Assembly: GCF_030253575.1 (NCBI RefSeq)
Contig: NC_080559.1
Location: 36,157,501 to 36,221,500 of the forward strand
Reading direction: 5' to 3'
Length of the DNA stretch: 64,000 nucleotides
Source: Rhododendron vialii
Taxonomy: Eukaryota; Streptophyta; Magnoliopsida; Ericales; Ericaceae
Shown here: piece after piece, positions 1-11,559 of the stretch
Position numbering within the stretch: position 1 is the first letter of the stretch
How the letters are laid out: every line of letters starts with the position of its first letter
Made by a program: the position numbers and the translations under genes
Notes under the pieces: generated by a model
The model's database searches: none
What the model was told of the DNA's origin: nothing
What the model saw: only the letters and a program-made list of their open reading frames with translations

Positions 1-78
1 TTCCTGCATATGGAGACCAGACACAATAGTCGAAGATTCGTTCTTCTTTGGTGATTTAGCACCACTTACTTCAGCCAT
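1..78 (-). CDS. gag N-terminus of copia-like element (partial)
   Basis: The minus-strand ATG at 78-76 opens a frame that stays open to the window edge (26 codons). It begins MAEVSGAKSP and continues with a short charged stretch (KKNESS), as in the amino terminus of plant copia Gag polyproteins. It lies about 110 bases downstream of the PBS in the element's own direction, where gag is expected. Gag would package the element RNA in cytoplasmic virus-like particles. No capsid or zinc-knuckle motif falls in the visible part, so the call rests on position and on the open frame. Confidence 0.6.
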   Translation of the reverse strand, partial: MAEVSGAKSPKKNESSTIVSGLHMQE

Positions 79-190
79 GACGGCACTAGAAGAAAATTTT
101 GCAGCGGAATGATATGAACAGAAACACCAACAATTGTGAATACAGGACCTACTTCAATTCCTAGAGTTTAAGAAAAGGAGATTGAAGGTG

Positions 191-202
191 GCTTTGATAC
201 CA
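191..202 (-). other. primer binding site (initiator tRNA-Met)
   Basis: On the minus strand these bases read TGGTATCAAAGC, which resembles the TGGTATCAGAGC PBS of plant LTR elements. They abut the LTR end at 203 and are where reverse transcription would be primed. Confidence 0.8.
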
Positions 203-413
203 TGAAAATAAACACAATTGTGGAGTAATTTTCTGATAATTCCATTCATCGTAGTTGTACAATATATATAGTACAAACATTAACAAGGAAAGAATACAAG
301 ATTACATGGAAATATTCTACACTTATGGCATAAAATAAGATTACACAATTAAGGATATTGACCAAATCAAATATTGACTAAATCATATCCTTAATTCTAG
401 CAGATTGCCAACA
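203..413 (-). repeat. 5' LTR of the copia-like element
   Basis: On the minus strand the LTR starts TGTTGGCAATC and ends TTATTTTCA, so it has TG/CA ends. A TATATATA stretch near 263-270 could be the promoter TATA box, about 150 bases into the LTR. At 211 bp it falls in the short range for plant copia LTRs. Confidence 0.8.
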
Positions 414-1258
414 TGCAAAAGATGCTTTCACAAAATACGGCTGTGATTGATGAAACTGAAGACTCTTGGTTTAATTGCCAGAAGCTGAAATTACCAGAAG
501 GATGTGGATGAGTAACAAAATCCTTAAAATTCTTTGGTGTCTGACTTTATTAATGAATCTTTTGATCCTTCAAGTTACACTGCCTTGCCATCTGTGAATA
601 CGATGTAAAATCTGCATGTAATCCATCAAACTCTGTGCCACTTTACCTGATCAATATATTATGTATGCATAAGTACTCCAATGCCTGCAACTTAAAACTT
701 ATTCCATTACAAAAAACTATCCGACTGTTCTTCAATAGCTTCTTTTACCATTCTGCCATTTTCCAACCCGTTCTCTTCAACGGGCACAACATTCATGCTG
801 TGCACGAGGCAGGAAACTAATTAAAGGAAAAAGGAAGACTATAAAAGATTAACATATGTAAGTAGATTATGGCGGTGAAAACTCGATCGGTCCAATTTGG
901 TTATGGAATTTGAATAGAACGTGGGATCAGGGGTGAGGAATCACGTTGTCAAATTTGCCCCAGTAGTTAATGGAAATTAAAGCAAAGGTAAGTGGTAAAA
1001 TATTAGAACTATAAAAGGCAATAATGGTCAATGAAAAGTATACTCGCAAGAACATCCTAAAAATAGAAGGTTTGGAGGAGTTGGTTTTTCGATGATTATA
1101 AAGATTTTCATAAAGATGACACCAAACTTGTGTTCTTCCTTTTTATATTAAAATAGATTTAACACTGCTCATTTCTGTAACAACCCTAATTTTTTTATTA
1201 ATAATAACAATAACGGCTTTAATAATATTAAAAGAACTCATTTCCTAATTCTTTTTAG
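414..1258. other. intergenic stretch without a clear gene
   Basis: AT-rich unique-looking sequence between the copia LTR and the Helitron. The only coding-like segment is the short minus-strand exon candidate at 707-797, listed separately. I see no terminal repeats or simple-sequence tract. Confidence 0.4.
707..797 (-). CDS. possible terminal exon of an unidentified gene
   Basis: On the minus strand a pyrimidine-rich stretch ends in GTGCACAG, a plausible 3' splice site. It is followed by 30 codons ending in TAA at 709-707. The peptide is acidic (it contains VPVEENGLENG and KEAIEEQSD), with a composition more like a protein C-terminus than random AT-rich DNA. No upstream exon was found on the window side (798-1258), and I recognise no family. 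It may be the last exon of a gene broken up by the Helitron and copia insertions, or a chance open frame. Confidence 0.25.
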
Positions 1259-1290
1259 CCTAATATATACACACACGCTAGAGTTTGCCC

Positions 1291-1304
1291 GTGCCTGAAG
1301 GCAC
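1291..1304 (+). repeat. Helitron 5' subterminal hairpin
   Basis: GTGCCTGAAGGCAC is a perfect short palindromic hairpin near the left end. It mirrors GTGCCTTCAGGCAC at the right end, which pairs the two sites as ends of one element. Confidence 0.6.
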
Positions 1305-3387
1305 AGCACAATGCTTTTTGAATACAACTAAAATGAATTGCGAAACTATTGACCACCTCCGCCAACAAAGCTGATTTATACGAGAAGATTTTTTTCTTAC
1401 CCTTTAATTTGTTTAGTTCACAAAAAAACCATACACACTAAAAAAATTGAAATTGATCAACCGATAAACAAAAATATTTCTTACCCTTTTGTTTAGTTTA
1501 CGATCTGCATTGCACTAATTTTATACATGAAATTTTATTACTTTCTATCTTTCCATAACAAAAGAGAGTTGGGATATGAAAATTAGAGAAGATTTCGCCT
1601 TGCTTTGGAGAGAGTGCTAAGGTTTCAAAAATTACTTCTCTTTCTTATTTCAAAATCAGGCTCTTTTTTTGGCAATGAAATTTTATTGCTTTCTATTTTT
1701 CCATAATAAAAGAGAGTTGGAATAAGAAATGTTAGAAGATTGAAAATATAATTTTCCAGCCCTAGAATTGATCTTCTCAACTGTAGGATTTGAGGGATAA
1801 ATTTGGGCCATGAGATTTATGTACATATCTATATATCTATATAATATGACAGGGTGGTTTTTGAATCCGTATATTTTCAACCATTAGATTGGTACACATT
1901 TTTTAAACGGCTGAGATTACAAGATAGAAAACCTAGCAATATACTATTAACCTAGCCGACAAATTGTTTGCAAATCTCGACATTCCTTTATCACATAAGA
2001 TTTAAGATTCTTTTATAATCAGAACCATGTATGGAATGATTCCTTTATAATCTCAATCACGTATTGCTAGATGCCGAGATTTTGGGAGGATGGGATTATC
2101 ACATTAGATTTAAGATTTCATTTAAACTTCTATTAACCTAGCCGAAAAAATGGAATCATTCATGGAAACCTATAACGAATGTGAGATTTTGGGTGATTTA
2201 AACTTCTACTAATCATTCGGGATAAAATGTTACCATAATTACCAAAATTTCCGAACTAAAGGAAAGGAAACCTACAATTTACCTAGCCGAATAAACCTTC
2301 ACTTCTCATGCAAAGATTGATTTAATTTTTTTCACAAATGACTTTCTGAGCGAACGATTAGTAGATAACCTGCTGCTTGAATGATTTTCCAACAAACGAT
2401 TTTACACAAGCATACGTGGAAACCAACAAACGATTTTTTTTCATAGGCATACGTTTTTTCACGTTTTCCAACTTCTGAATTGAATGACCATTCCCGATAG
2501 TGAGGTAAGTTCGATTTTTGAATTTTTTTCTCAGTTCTCATGCAAGAGATTCAAACATCGAAGGATTTTTTTTAGTTCTCATGCAAGATCGATTTTTCTC
2601 TTGAACGATTTTTACTCATATTGCGTTTCTTTTGCCGAAAATTGGGTTTAGCAATGGCAAGGGATTCAACATCGAATGATTTTTTTCAGTTCTTATGCAA
2701 GTTCGATCTTTTCTTTGAACAATTGGGTTAGTTTTACCGAAAATTGGGAGAAAAATTATGAGTGTGAGAGAGAATAGTTTTAATTTTTTTGACAACCTTG
2801 GATCTTTTACGTTAATCCTAACTTTGTTGTTTTCTTCTACCTTCTTCTTGCTTTCTAATATTTTACTGCAAGAAAGATTAGCAAAAATATATTTAGAGAA
2901 ATTGTCGAGCTTAAATTTGAGGTATTATTAACATGTTTTTTTTTTTTGGATTGGATGGAATCACATATGTTTGAGCCGTGCCTTTAGATTTTCTGTGTTT
3001 TTCTAATTTTCTCTTCCTTATATTTATGAGACGAGATTGGTTGGTATTAACTCATGTTTCAGTACCACGTCAATTTATCAAGTCCACCATTTCCTGATAA
3101 AGTGTATTGTGCTAATTTATAGATACTTTTGACATATTTGATGCATGCTGGGCAATGTTTGGCACAGTAGTGCAATGTTTTCACCTTTTCCTGGAAAATC
3201 CATGATGGTAACAATTTAGTCTCTTGGGTAGTGAGGTAAGTTCAAATCACGATTATTTTCAGTTCACAAATTTTTTCAGCTGAATTTTTTTCTCAATTCT
3301 CATGCAAGGGGTTCAAACATCGAAGGATTTGATATGGGGCATATCCTTCTATCCGTTCCGCTAGGAACTTAATGTGCGCCAAACATA
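1305..3387. repeat. AT-rich Helitron 5' non-coding region with dispersed direct repeats
   Basis: No convincing ORF. A segment with the words CTCATGCAAG and TTCAAACATCGAA occurs near 2520-2570, 2645-2700 and 3285-3335, each copy diverged, so part of the region grew by local duplication. Near 2970 TTTGAGCCGTGCC resembles the Helitron 3'-end word (TTCGAGCCGTGCC at 11946) but lacks the second hairpin arm and CTRR. It may be a decayed older terminus. Confidence 0.4.
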
Positions 3388-3540
3388 TTATTCTTACACA
3401 ATGCTCACCACTGCAACCGTTGGAATTGTGAAAATGATTTTCTATAAATAGATGTGATGATCTTGCGCATAAAATTCGCACATTTTTGCCATTCCTAATC
3501 CAACTGAGGCTCATATTGAAGATTATGGATTTGTCTAAAA
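3388..3540 (+). pseudogene. duplicated fragment of the Helitron helicase region
   Basis: About 150 bases match the helicase coding region of the same Helitron at 8318-8460, with shared words such as CTCACCACTGCAACCGTTGG and CATATTGAAGATTATGG. The copy has substitutions and in-frame stops (for example AAATAG in place of AAATAT), so it is a dead duplicate. It lies in the 5' non-coding part, before the Rep region, in the same orientation as the source. It could come from template switching during rolling-circle replication or from recombination between two Helitrons. Confidence 0.75.
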
Positions 3541-4103
3541 CCCGTATTATAATCAACTTTTAAATGTCTCAACCAACCAAAAATTTAACTTCATGAGCCC
3601 GAGTTTGTTGCTATTTCACTTGGAAGCTTGCAACTATATTCTTAGTTGTTACTTTAACGTGTTTGAAAAAGAGGACCAGAAGCATCTTAGAATTTAGTGA
3701 ATTGCTGAACTTGAACAATTGGGTTAGGGACAGTTAGAACGCTAATCGGCTATGTGAAGTTGAAACGTTTCACCATGGCTGCTGAATTGTCGCCAGCTCA
3801 ATCAATTACTTGGTTGTCTTTTGTTAGTAAGTTTAGTGAAACTGGGTGCTTTGCTATTTGCGTTCTATTCTTGCAAGTGTAGTATTAGTTCTTGACTGAT
3901 TCTGAGGGAATAATACCACCCCCGTCGTGCCTTTAAGTTTAATAAGGCTTCCGCTCAATTAAAATTAATATTGAAATGTTGGAATGAGATTTTTGGGTAT
4001 CATTTTTCATTATCCGTAACCCTTTTACTATTTATATCAAATTAGCTTATCCCAATCTTTTGGGTTCTTTCCCTAGTGTTAGGCATCTTTCAATCTTGGG
4101 ATT

Positions 4104-5200
4104 GGAGGAACTTAAAGGCAATGGCTAGGAAAGAGAAGGCAACACATGTGGGCAATGGAGAGGAAGATTCACAGGTATCACCTTTAAGCATATCTTCTAT
4201 TTTCTTTTGAAAAAAACATCGGAAGTCAACTAACTAAACTACAGTTTGATAGTGTTTTAATTTTGTTTGGAGTATTGGGATTACAAAAATAATTCATAAG
4301 AATTGCTTCTACATACTTTAGGCACAAAATGGTAAAGAGCTATCAAAAGCATCACTTGCACAACGTGCACGATGAGACCGAGAACGAATTTTAAAGCAAA
4401 GCATTGCTCGAGATCAGAACAACACTTGCCAAATCCAAATGTAAGACTCCAATGAATCACGGAAAAAAAAAAGGTCAATTATCTATATCTTCTAACCATG
4501 CTTTTTAATAATAATTATTTCTCAATTGGCTTGATACGTAAAGGTTCAACCTTTCCGAGACAGCAACATTGCCGTCCATGTTCACGAGGTAAGTGGCCAT
4601 ACAAATACAGATTTTTCTGCAAATCCTATTTAGTAACCCTTATACATTATACGTATCTTTTAACAGGAAATACAAAGAGTAGAAATAATGGCTAGAAAAA
4701 AGAAGGCAACGTACATATGCAATGGAAACGAAAACTCACAGGTATCACACGTTGACCCACATTATATAGATTTTTCAATAGACAAAAAAAACATCGACCC
4801 CTTTCCAATCAACTTGCTAATGTGGTACTGCTACTTTTTTAAGGAGTACAGTTTGATAGATAGTGTGGTACTACTACTTTTTAAGACTCTTATGAATCAA
4901 AAACATTGTCGACTATTTACATCTTCTAACAATGCTTTTTAATTGGTGCTATTTCTCAATTGACTTGATACGTAAAGGTTCAACCTCTCCGAGATAGCAA
5001 CATTGCCGTCCATGTTCACGAGGTAAGTCGCCATACAAATACGAATTTTCCTGCAAATCCTATTTAGTAACCCTAATACATTATACATATCTTTTAATAG
5101 GAAATACAAAGACTAGAAGCAATGGCTAGAAAAGGGAAGGCAACATACGTATGCAGTGGAAAGGAAAACTCGATCACAGGTATCACACGTTGACCCACAT
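4104..5200 (+). repeat. three diverged copies of a Helitron 5' exon block
   Basis: The exon-like word ATGGCTAG(A/G)AAA...GAAGGCAAC...CACAG|GTATCAC occurs at about 4121-4175, 4688-4745 and 5122-5185. Each ends at a good 5' splice site, and each reads as M-A-R-K plus a short basic peptide. Copies 2 and 3 are also preceded by matching upstream blocks (4540-4595 and 4978-5026) that end in CACGAG|GTAAGT, so the repeat unit is about 435 bases. A partial copy of the next exon (the 5437 block, AAAGCAACATTGGCCCATCG) appears at 4345-4400. This is a tandemly expanded 5' gene region of the Helitron transposase. Confidence 0.65.
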
Positions 5201-5410
5201 TATATAGATTTTTCATTAGAAAAAAAAATATCGATACCCCTTTCCAATGAACTTGCTAATGTGGTAGTGGTACTTCTACTTTTATAAGGAGTACTGGTTT
5301 TAAACTTATCAATACTCTTCTATAAAAGTAAGGAGGGTTGAAAGTAATACCCAAACATCACTACCCCATTCCAATGAAGATAAAATTGACGGAAAAATGA
5401 TATTCTAGGT

Positions 5411-6834
5411 AACCAGCGGTAATATGATATCAAAAGCAACATTGGCCCATCGTCCACGACGAGACCGAGAGAGAATTCAATCGGGACAACGGTCGCAAAT
5501 AGATCAAACCAGGGAATGTTCAGGACCAATCCCACATGTGAACTCTCCTTCTATAACACCCAATCGTCGTCCTCTCAATTGCTTCGGACAGGGATCAAAT
5601 GTCACTCAATCTGCAAAAAAGCGACAAAGGGTTGCACAAACTTCCATGTCTCCGTCCTTCATGCTAAACACATCTTCCCCCCTGCACACGAATCGGTAAG
5701 CCTTTGTTTTGGACGATTGCATCTCCCAGATTTTAACATCTTCGAAATACCCGTATTTTTCCCAACGAATATTTCTTAATTTTGAAGGCCTACTCTTACC
5801 GACCAAGTGGAACTATGTTGTGAGGACGGATTGGATGACGAAGTGGAAATGCCCATGAATTTAGAGGGACCTAGCAGAGCTCACAACAATTTAGGAAGGC
5901 ATTATCTTGGCAAGATGGATATTGAATGTACAAATTGTAAAGCCCTACATTGGATGGATGAGAGATTGACAAAATCTTCTAGAAGTCGTCCCTTATTCGG
6001 CACTTGCTGTTTGCAAGGAAAGGTCAGGCTACATACACTTCGTACACCCCTAATGCCAATTCGAGCATTGTATGATGGGGATGATGACCGATCAAAATCA
6101 TTTCGAAAGCATGCTCGAGGGTACAATGCAACCAATGCTTTCACCAGTCTTGGTGCTACATTGGATCCACGAGTGCCAGCTGGAAGCGGTCCTACATCTT
6201 TCACTATCCATGGGGAATTGCGGCATCGAGTAGGTTCACTACTGCCACAACATGGAAAAGATGCAAAGTATGCACAACTGTATATTTTTTATCCTACTTC
6301 AGCGTTGGAAGTCCAGAATCGTAACAATGAGCAGTTGAGAAGGGATGTACTAGAAACTATCCAAGAAACTCTATTGCAAGTTAATCCATTTGTGGATAAA
6401 TTTCGTCAAGCATATGCAATTCTGGATCAACTGGACGTGGCGAGACAAACTCTACCAGCCCATTTTCACTATAGTTCGTCAAAAGATCGACGAACGTATA
6501 ATCTACCAACGGCAGATGAGATTGCGGTAGTTATACCAGGAGATGGTTCTAAAGCCAGCGGCATGAGGATATCATCTTGCATTTGAGAGGAGATAATCAA
6601 TTGATGCAAATTAAAAAATGTCACCCAGCGTATTTGCCATTACACTACGTCTTGCTATTCCCACATGGAGAGCTTAGATGGGAACCTAAGATGAAACAGT
6701 GGGATGTGAAAAATAATTGACCTGCGACAGAGCGACTAACTCAAATGGATTTTTATAGTTACCGTTTATTTGAGCATACAACAGAGTATTCAGCCATTTT
6801 GAGAGGAGAAAAATTATTTTAGGAGTTCTTGGTA
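5411..6834 (+). pseudogene. Helitron transposase, N-terminal region
   Basis: This is the part of the Helitron Rep/helicase protein upstream of the catalytic domain. A first exon (5411-5695) encodes a basic segment with HRPRRDRERIQ and ends at TCG|GTAAGC. A second (from about 5789) contains the features usual in this region of plant Helitrons: CTNCKALHW (a Cys pair and nearby His), a segment around SLGATLDPRVPAGSGP with GSLLPQHG, and FAQLY-like KYAQLYIFYP. The frame breaks near 6567: the continuation DIILHLRGDNQ...HPAYLPLHYVLLFPHGE lies in another frame. That frame then meets stops at 6718 and 6821. It is a pseudogene; the domain order still shows its origin. Confidence 0.8.
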
Positions 6835-6839
6835 GATGC

Positions 6840-8062
6840 TTGGGCGCAACTGAGCAGAATCGATTGACATACTATAAGCTTAATCAGGCGAGACTTCGTT
6901 CTTCTCTATACCAGGATTTGACTGATATTGGTCCTGATGGCTTGAACCCTGATCAAATTGGTCAAAGGTTTATTTTGCCATCTTCATTCACTGGTAGCCC
7001 AAGACATATGTTTGAGATATTTCAAGATTCAATGGCTATCACGAGATATAACCATCACCCTGATATTTTCCTCACGATGACTGCAAATCCCAAATGGCCG
7101 AAAATTACTTCAGCTCTATTGCCTCATCAAACCGCTGTTGACCATCCTGATTTGGTTGCCCGTGTTTTTGAGTTAAAGAGAAAGGCTTTGATGAAGGAGG
7201 TTGAGAAAGATAAAGTGTTTGGTCAAAAAATTGCCCATGTATACACTATTGAATTTCAAAAACGTGGTCTCCCACATATGCATGTACTATTCTTTCTTAA
7301 AGGTGGGGATAAAATCCGTACTTGCGCTCAAGTTGACCAGTTAGTTTGTGCTGAATTTTCAAATTCAGAAGATGATCTTGAACTGTTCGAAACGGTCAAG
7401 AGTTGTATGGGACATGGGCCATCATGCAGTGCTCGAAATCCACATGCATCTTGCATGGAAAATGGAAAATACACTAAGAGGTACCCTCGCGACTTTGTAG
7501 AAACCACCACCATGGACGAAAATGGATATCCCATCTATTGTCGTCATAATGATGGGCAAGGGTATATTGTCAGGGGGCACGAAGTTGACAACAGGGATGT
7601 CGTGCCATATAATCCTCATCTATCCAAAATGTTCAATTGTCATATTAATGTAGAAGTTTGTGCTGGGATGAGATGTGTAAAATACATTCACAAGTATATT
7701 TACAAGGGTTACGATCGGACAACAATGGTGTTGGGATCAGCTAATGAAATTAAGCAATACCTTGATGGAGGGTATATTGGACCACCAGAAGCTGCTTGGC
7801 ATTTATTCGGTCATCATATGCACGAAGAGGTTCCAACGGTTACCCGACTCGCTCTTCATTTACTTGGAATGCATTGCGTTAATTTCAATCCCAAAGAATC
7901 ATTGGAAGACATTATTGCTAGAGCTGCAGTAGAAAAGTTAACTCTAACTGGATTTTTTTTTCCGTGGTACGCTGCCAACCCTAATTCTACACACTATACT
8001 TATCAAGAATTTCCACAGTATTTTGTTTGGGATAGGACAAACAATGTGTGGACACCAAGAAA
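6840..8062 (+). pseudogene. Helitron Rep (HUH/Y2 rolling-circle endonuclease) domain
   Basis: This domain (Helitron_like_N type) nicks the element end and target and forms a 5'-phosphotyrosine link during rolling-circle transposition in the nucleus. Its frame is open for about 400 codons. The metal-binding HUH motif is intact in GLPHMHVLFFL (His codons 7275-7277 and 7281-7283, about residues 146 and 148 of the open frame). The catalytic tyrosine pair is intact in KYIHKYIYKGY (Tyr codons 7683 and 7695, about residues 282 and 286). Just after WTPRK, near 8062, the frame shifts: [19 protein letters not shown], typical of the next stretch, continues in the +2 frame, while the original frame stops at 8133. 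So the nuclease core survives but is cut off from the helicase. Confidence 0.9.
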
Positions 8063-9996
8063 GTTTGGATCATCGGAAGAATGTACTTTGCCAGCCCTAA
8101 TTGTGGTGAGAAATTTTATTTGTGTTTGCTATTGACTATTGTCAAAGGACCAAAATCTTATAAAGACTTGGGCACAGTAGACAATGTTGTTTATGATATT
8201 TTTAAGTCGGCATGTGTTGCTAGAGGGCTGTTGGAAGATGATGATGAATGGGTTCAATGTCTTCAAGAGGCTGCAATAATGAAGACTGGGTATCAGTTGA
8301 GGAGATTGTTTTGTGTTATTCTTACACAGTGCTCACCACTGCAACCGTTGGAATTATGGAAGCGATTTTTTATAAATATATGTGATGACCTCGAGCACAA
8401 AATTCGCATGTTATTTGCCATTCCTAATCCAACCGAGACTCATATTGAAGATTATGGTTTGTATCCTCTCAATCAGATGCTTGAAGAAACATGTAAGAAT
8501 TTACATGACTTCCCACCTATGCCGCAACCTATCGAAAATTGGAGCATAATTGTTGGTAACAGATTGATTTTGGAACATCGACAACTTCAAATCCAAGCAC
8601 AACAGGCAAATACAGAAACAAATATCGGTCGCTTTAACATTGATCAACGCAATGCTTATGATGCCATTATTTGCTCTGCCTTTGGAAATAACGGAACTAC
8701 TTTCTTTTTGAATGGGGGTGCTGGCACAGGAAAGACGTTTTTGTATAACACCATTGCACAAAAATGTCGTAGTCTCGGGCATGTAGTGGTTACTATTGCT
8801 TCATCCGGAATTGCTTCTCTGTTATTGGAAGGAGGTCGCACTGCACACTCAACGTTTGCCATCCCATTAGATGTGTTAGAAAATTCTGTCTGCGGATTTA
8901 CCAAGCAATCTCTACAAGCAGAGTTATTTAGAGAAACAAAATTGATAATATGGGATGAAGTTACTATGCAACATAAATATTGAGTTGAAGCAGTTGACCG
9001 CACATTACGTGACAATCCTAAACCATTTGGGGGTATCACCGTAGTGCTTGGGGGGGATTTTCATCAAATTTTACCAGTTGTACCTAAAGGAGTTCGTGAG
9101 GAAATTGTTAACGCATTGCTTAGCCTTCAAACCTCGCCTTCAAATAAGGTTGAGAAAAATCCCAAGCGTAGGGCTAGGTCGTCGGTAGCATAATAAATCG
9201 GTAAGACCGGGATCGTACCACAGGGAATTCGCAAGATAGCTTAATCGGATTGTAGGATAAAATGGTAGAATGCAGCGTTCAAGACGGCCAACTTGGTGAT
9301 GCTTTGAAACGGTGAAAATTGCCAAGGCAAAAGACTAGGAAAATGCTTAATTAACTTAAAAGAGGCAAGTCTAGGGATCGTCTAACCCTTGACTTTAGCC
9401 GTTACCGGTTCTCGATTATAACTCAGGCGAGAGTCACGACCGCGTGCTCACGCTCGGAGGATTTAGCTTTAATGACTTCGTTTGACGAAAGATGTGATTA
9501 AACGGAGATGAACCAACTTGTTTTTAATATTTGTCGAACACATAGGAGGCCACGAGCCCTCGGTAAGCTTTTTGCCAAGATTGCTTTGCTAAACATCTTA
9601 CCAAGGAGTTAACACCCCTTGTTTAGACCAAAAATGCAAGTTAAGCTCCATTCCGAAAATTATGATTTTAAGCTTGAGGACTTGAGAACCAAGTAACCAC
9701 CTAAGTACTCGGGAAAGATTACCCCGAGACTTGGCCTATCGACTACTCACACATAGCTAAAGCATAGAAGAAAGCATAAAAACGAGACATGATTTTTAAC
9801 CGATAAAAACGAAAACAAACTTGATATTATAAAGGATCCAAGTCGTACGAACAACTTTAATTAACGAGAAATTAACAAACGAGAACAAACTTACTTGAGT
9901 TTTATGGAAATTACTCTTGAAAAGCTTAAAAGAACATTAATGGAGGAAAAACTAAGGTTAATAATGAGCTAGATACAAAAGAGAGAGATGAAGCCT

Positions 9997-10004
9997 TATT
10001 TATA
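9997..10004 (-). promoter_or_regulatory. TATA box of solo LTR copy 1
   Basis: On the minus strand the sequence is GTGTATAAATAAGGCT. The same word GTGTATAAATAGGGGCT occurs in LTR copy 3 (40556-40572), so it is conserved and very likely the LTR promoter. Confidence 0.65.
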
Positions 10005-10135
10005 CACAATGGGTTTCTCTCTCATCAAATATCTAAAAAACATAATATTAAAGGCAAGTATTCCATAAATGGAAAGTCCAAAAAGTAACAAAATATCTGG
10101 CTGAGAGCTCTCCGTATTGATATAGATTATGCAAA

Positions 10136-10259
10136 GTATCGATACTACATCGTTAAGCTGAAGAGACCAATTTCCCGTAACGCTCCCGTATCGATACGGT
10201 TTATGGCCGTATCGATATGGGACTCTCTGCCTGCCCAATTAACCAACGCGTATCGATAC
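10136..10259. promoter_or_regulatory. cluster of four TATCGATA palindromes upstream of the LTR TATA box
   Basis: GTATCGATAC occurs at 10136-10145, 10188-10197 and 10250-10259, and GTATCGATAT at 10209-10218. They lie about 130-255 bases upstream of the TATA box in the LTR's orientation, a plausible place for enhancer-type sites. See the matching cluster at 40271-40438. Confidence 0.55.
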
Positions 10260-11559
10260 GCAGAGCTTATCTTCAGAAAGGAAAGCTAGCCTCCAGAACT
10301 TGACACCCGAAGACCACTGGCTTGCCCGACGCTTCTCGCCTTCGTTCTTTGGTCACTTTGGCACAAGTTCCACCGAGCGATGATACTTGAACTAACTTGG
10401 GGGTTGGCTTTGCAATCAAAATACGTCTTTTAAGGGCATTTTGCCTGAAACACTTAACAAACTACCTTACGAGCAATATTGAATAAAAGCGACAAATAAT
10501 AACTAAAAACACTTCTAACTAACGGACTTAAGCACCACGATCAAACAATCTTAGGTGCTTATCACGCATCACTTAGGCGCTCTGATCTATGGGATGATAT
10601 ATGTATCTTGACACTGAATTTGAACATGCGATTGAATACGATAGATCCTGAAAATGTTACTTTCTCAAATTTCTTAATGGAGGTAATATTGCATAATAAT
10701 TTTGATCATTCTTGACGTTGATTATTTTTTTAATGAATCAGTAATTCTTCGCACTTTTGTTTGATTATTGATTTATGCTTCAATATTTTTTTAGGTTGGA
10801 ACAAACCCTCAAGAAGTGGTACACCTTCCATCGACAATAGGTAGATGTCAAAATCTAAATGAATTATTGTCGAGAGTTTATCCTCAACTGGATGTGACAA
10901 ATACATCAACCCCAACATTTTTAACTGAACGCACGATTCTCTCTGCTCAGAATGATGACGTGAATGCTATAAATGGTACTGCACTAAATATTTTTCCAGG
11001 AAATAGATACACTTATCTAGCTGCAGATAAAATGTCTGAGGATGACGGAATGGATAGAAGCATCACTAACCGGTATCCCAACAAGTATCTTAACTCATTA
11101 GATCCTACTGGGCTACTGCCTTTTAAGCTCTAGTTGAAAGTGGGTTGCCCTATAATATTGTTAAGAAATATTGCCCCAAAAGATGGGCTTTGTAATGGCA
11201 CAAGGATGATGGTTGTCAGGTGCGGCTCCAGTATTATTGAAGTCAAGATTTTAACAGGTGAACAATTTGACAAATTGGCCATCATACCAAGAATATCTTT
11301 ATCACCATCTTCAGATTTTCCTTTTCATATGACAATGCGTCAATTTCTAGTTCGTTTGGCATATGCTATGATTATTAACAAATCACAAGGACAATCTGTC
11401 AAATTCGTTGGAGTCGATTTGCGCACACCTGTATTTAGTCATGGGCAATTATATGTGGCATTATCAAGGTGCAAATCTTTTGACCGTATAACTATCTTTC
11501 TCCCTGAAGAAAAAATAGATTCCATTACCAATATTGTTTACCCTGAAGTCCTACTGTAG

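Larger units (their letters stand above)
1..413 (-). mobile_element. 5' end of a Ty1/copia-type LTR retrotransposon, cut by the window edge
   Basis: Read on the minus strand, this is a 211-bp LTR with TG...CA ends (413 down to 203), then a primer binding site complementary to initiator tRNA-Met (202-191), a leader of about 110 bases, and the first 26 codons of a gag-like ORF that runs out of the window. LTR followed directly by PBS and gag is the 5' end of an LTR retrotransposon. The short LTR and the gag start fit Ty1/copia, but no pol is visible, so the superfamily is an inference. The right-hand target-site duplication would be the five bases after 413 (TGCAA); the matching copy lies outside the window. 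Confidence 0.8.
9117..10564 (-). mobile_element. solo LTR of a Ty3/gypsy-type (Tat/Ogre-like) element, copy 1
   Basis: The 1448-bp unit has TG...CA ends and is flanked by a perfect 5-bp duplication, CGCAT (9112-9116 and 10565-10569), inside the Helitron helicase ORF. There is no internal coding region, so it is a solo LTR. In its own orientation (minus) it starts TGATAAGCACC with a hairpin, has TATCGATA palindromes, then a TATAAATA box (about 9997-10004). It ends with a region holding TTCCCTGTGGTACGA, CTTACCGA and CCCTACGCTTGGG. Start TGATAAG and a late 'CCCTGTGG...CGA...CTACGCTTGGG' block are, from memory, typical of long LTRs in Tat/Ogre-like gypsy elements; that family name is an inference. 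Confidence 0.85.
8063..11559 (+). pseudogene. Helitron PIF1-like helicase domain, split by a solo LTR
   Basis: This is a superfamily 1B helicase that would unwind the element strand after nicking. Visible motifs in order: Walker [10 protein letters not shown] (8714-8740), Walker B LIIWDE (8942-8959), motif III-like [14 protein letters not shown] (9049-9096, His where Arg is usual), then after the insertion the C-terminal motifs [11 protein letters not shown] and [18 protein letters not shown] (11368-11485). Disabling changes: a TGA at 8981 just after the DE motif, a 1448-bp solo LTR (9117-10564) with duplicated CGCAT, and a TAG at 11131. Removing the LTR and one CGCAT restores continuity of the reading frame across the site. 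A normal-looking intron lies at about 10682-10794 (GTAATA...TTTTTTAG). Confidence 0.88.
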
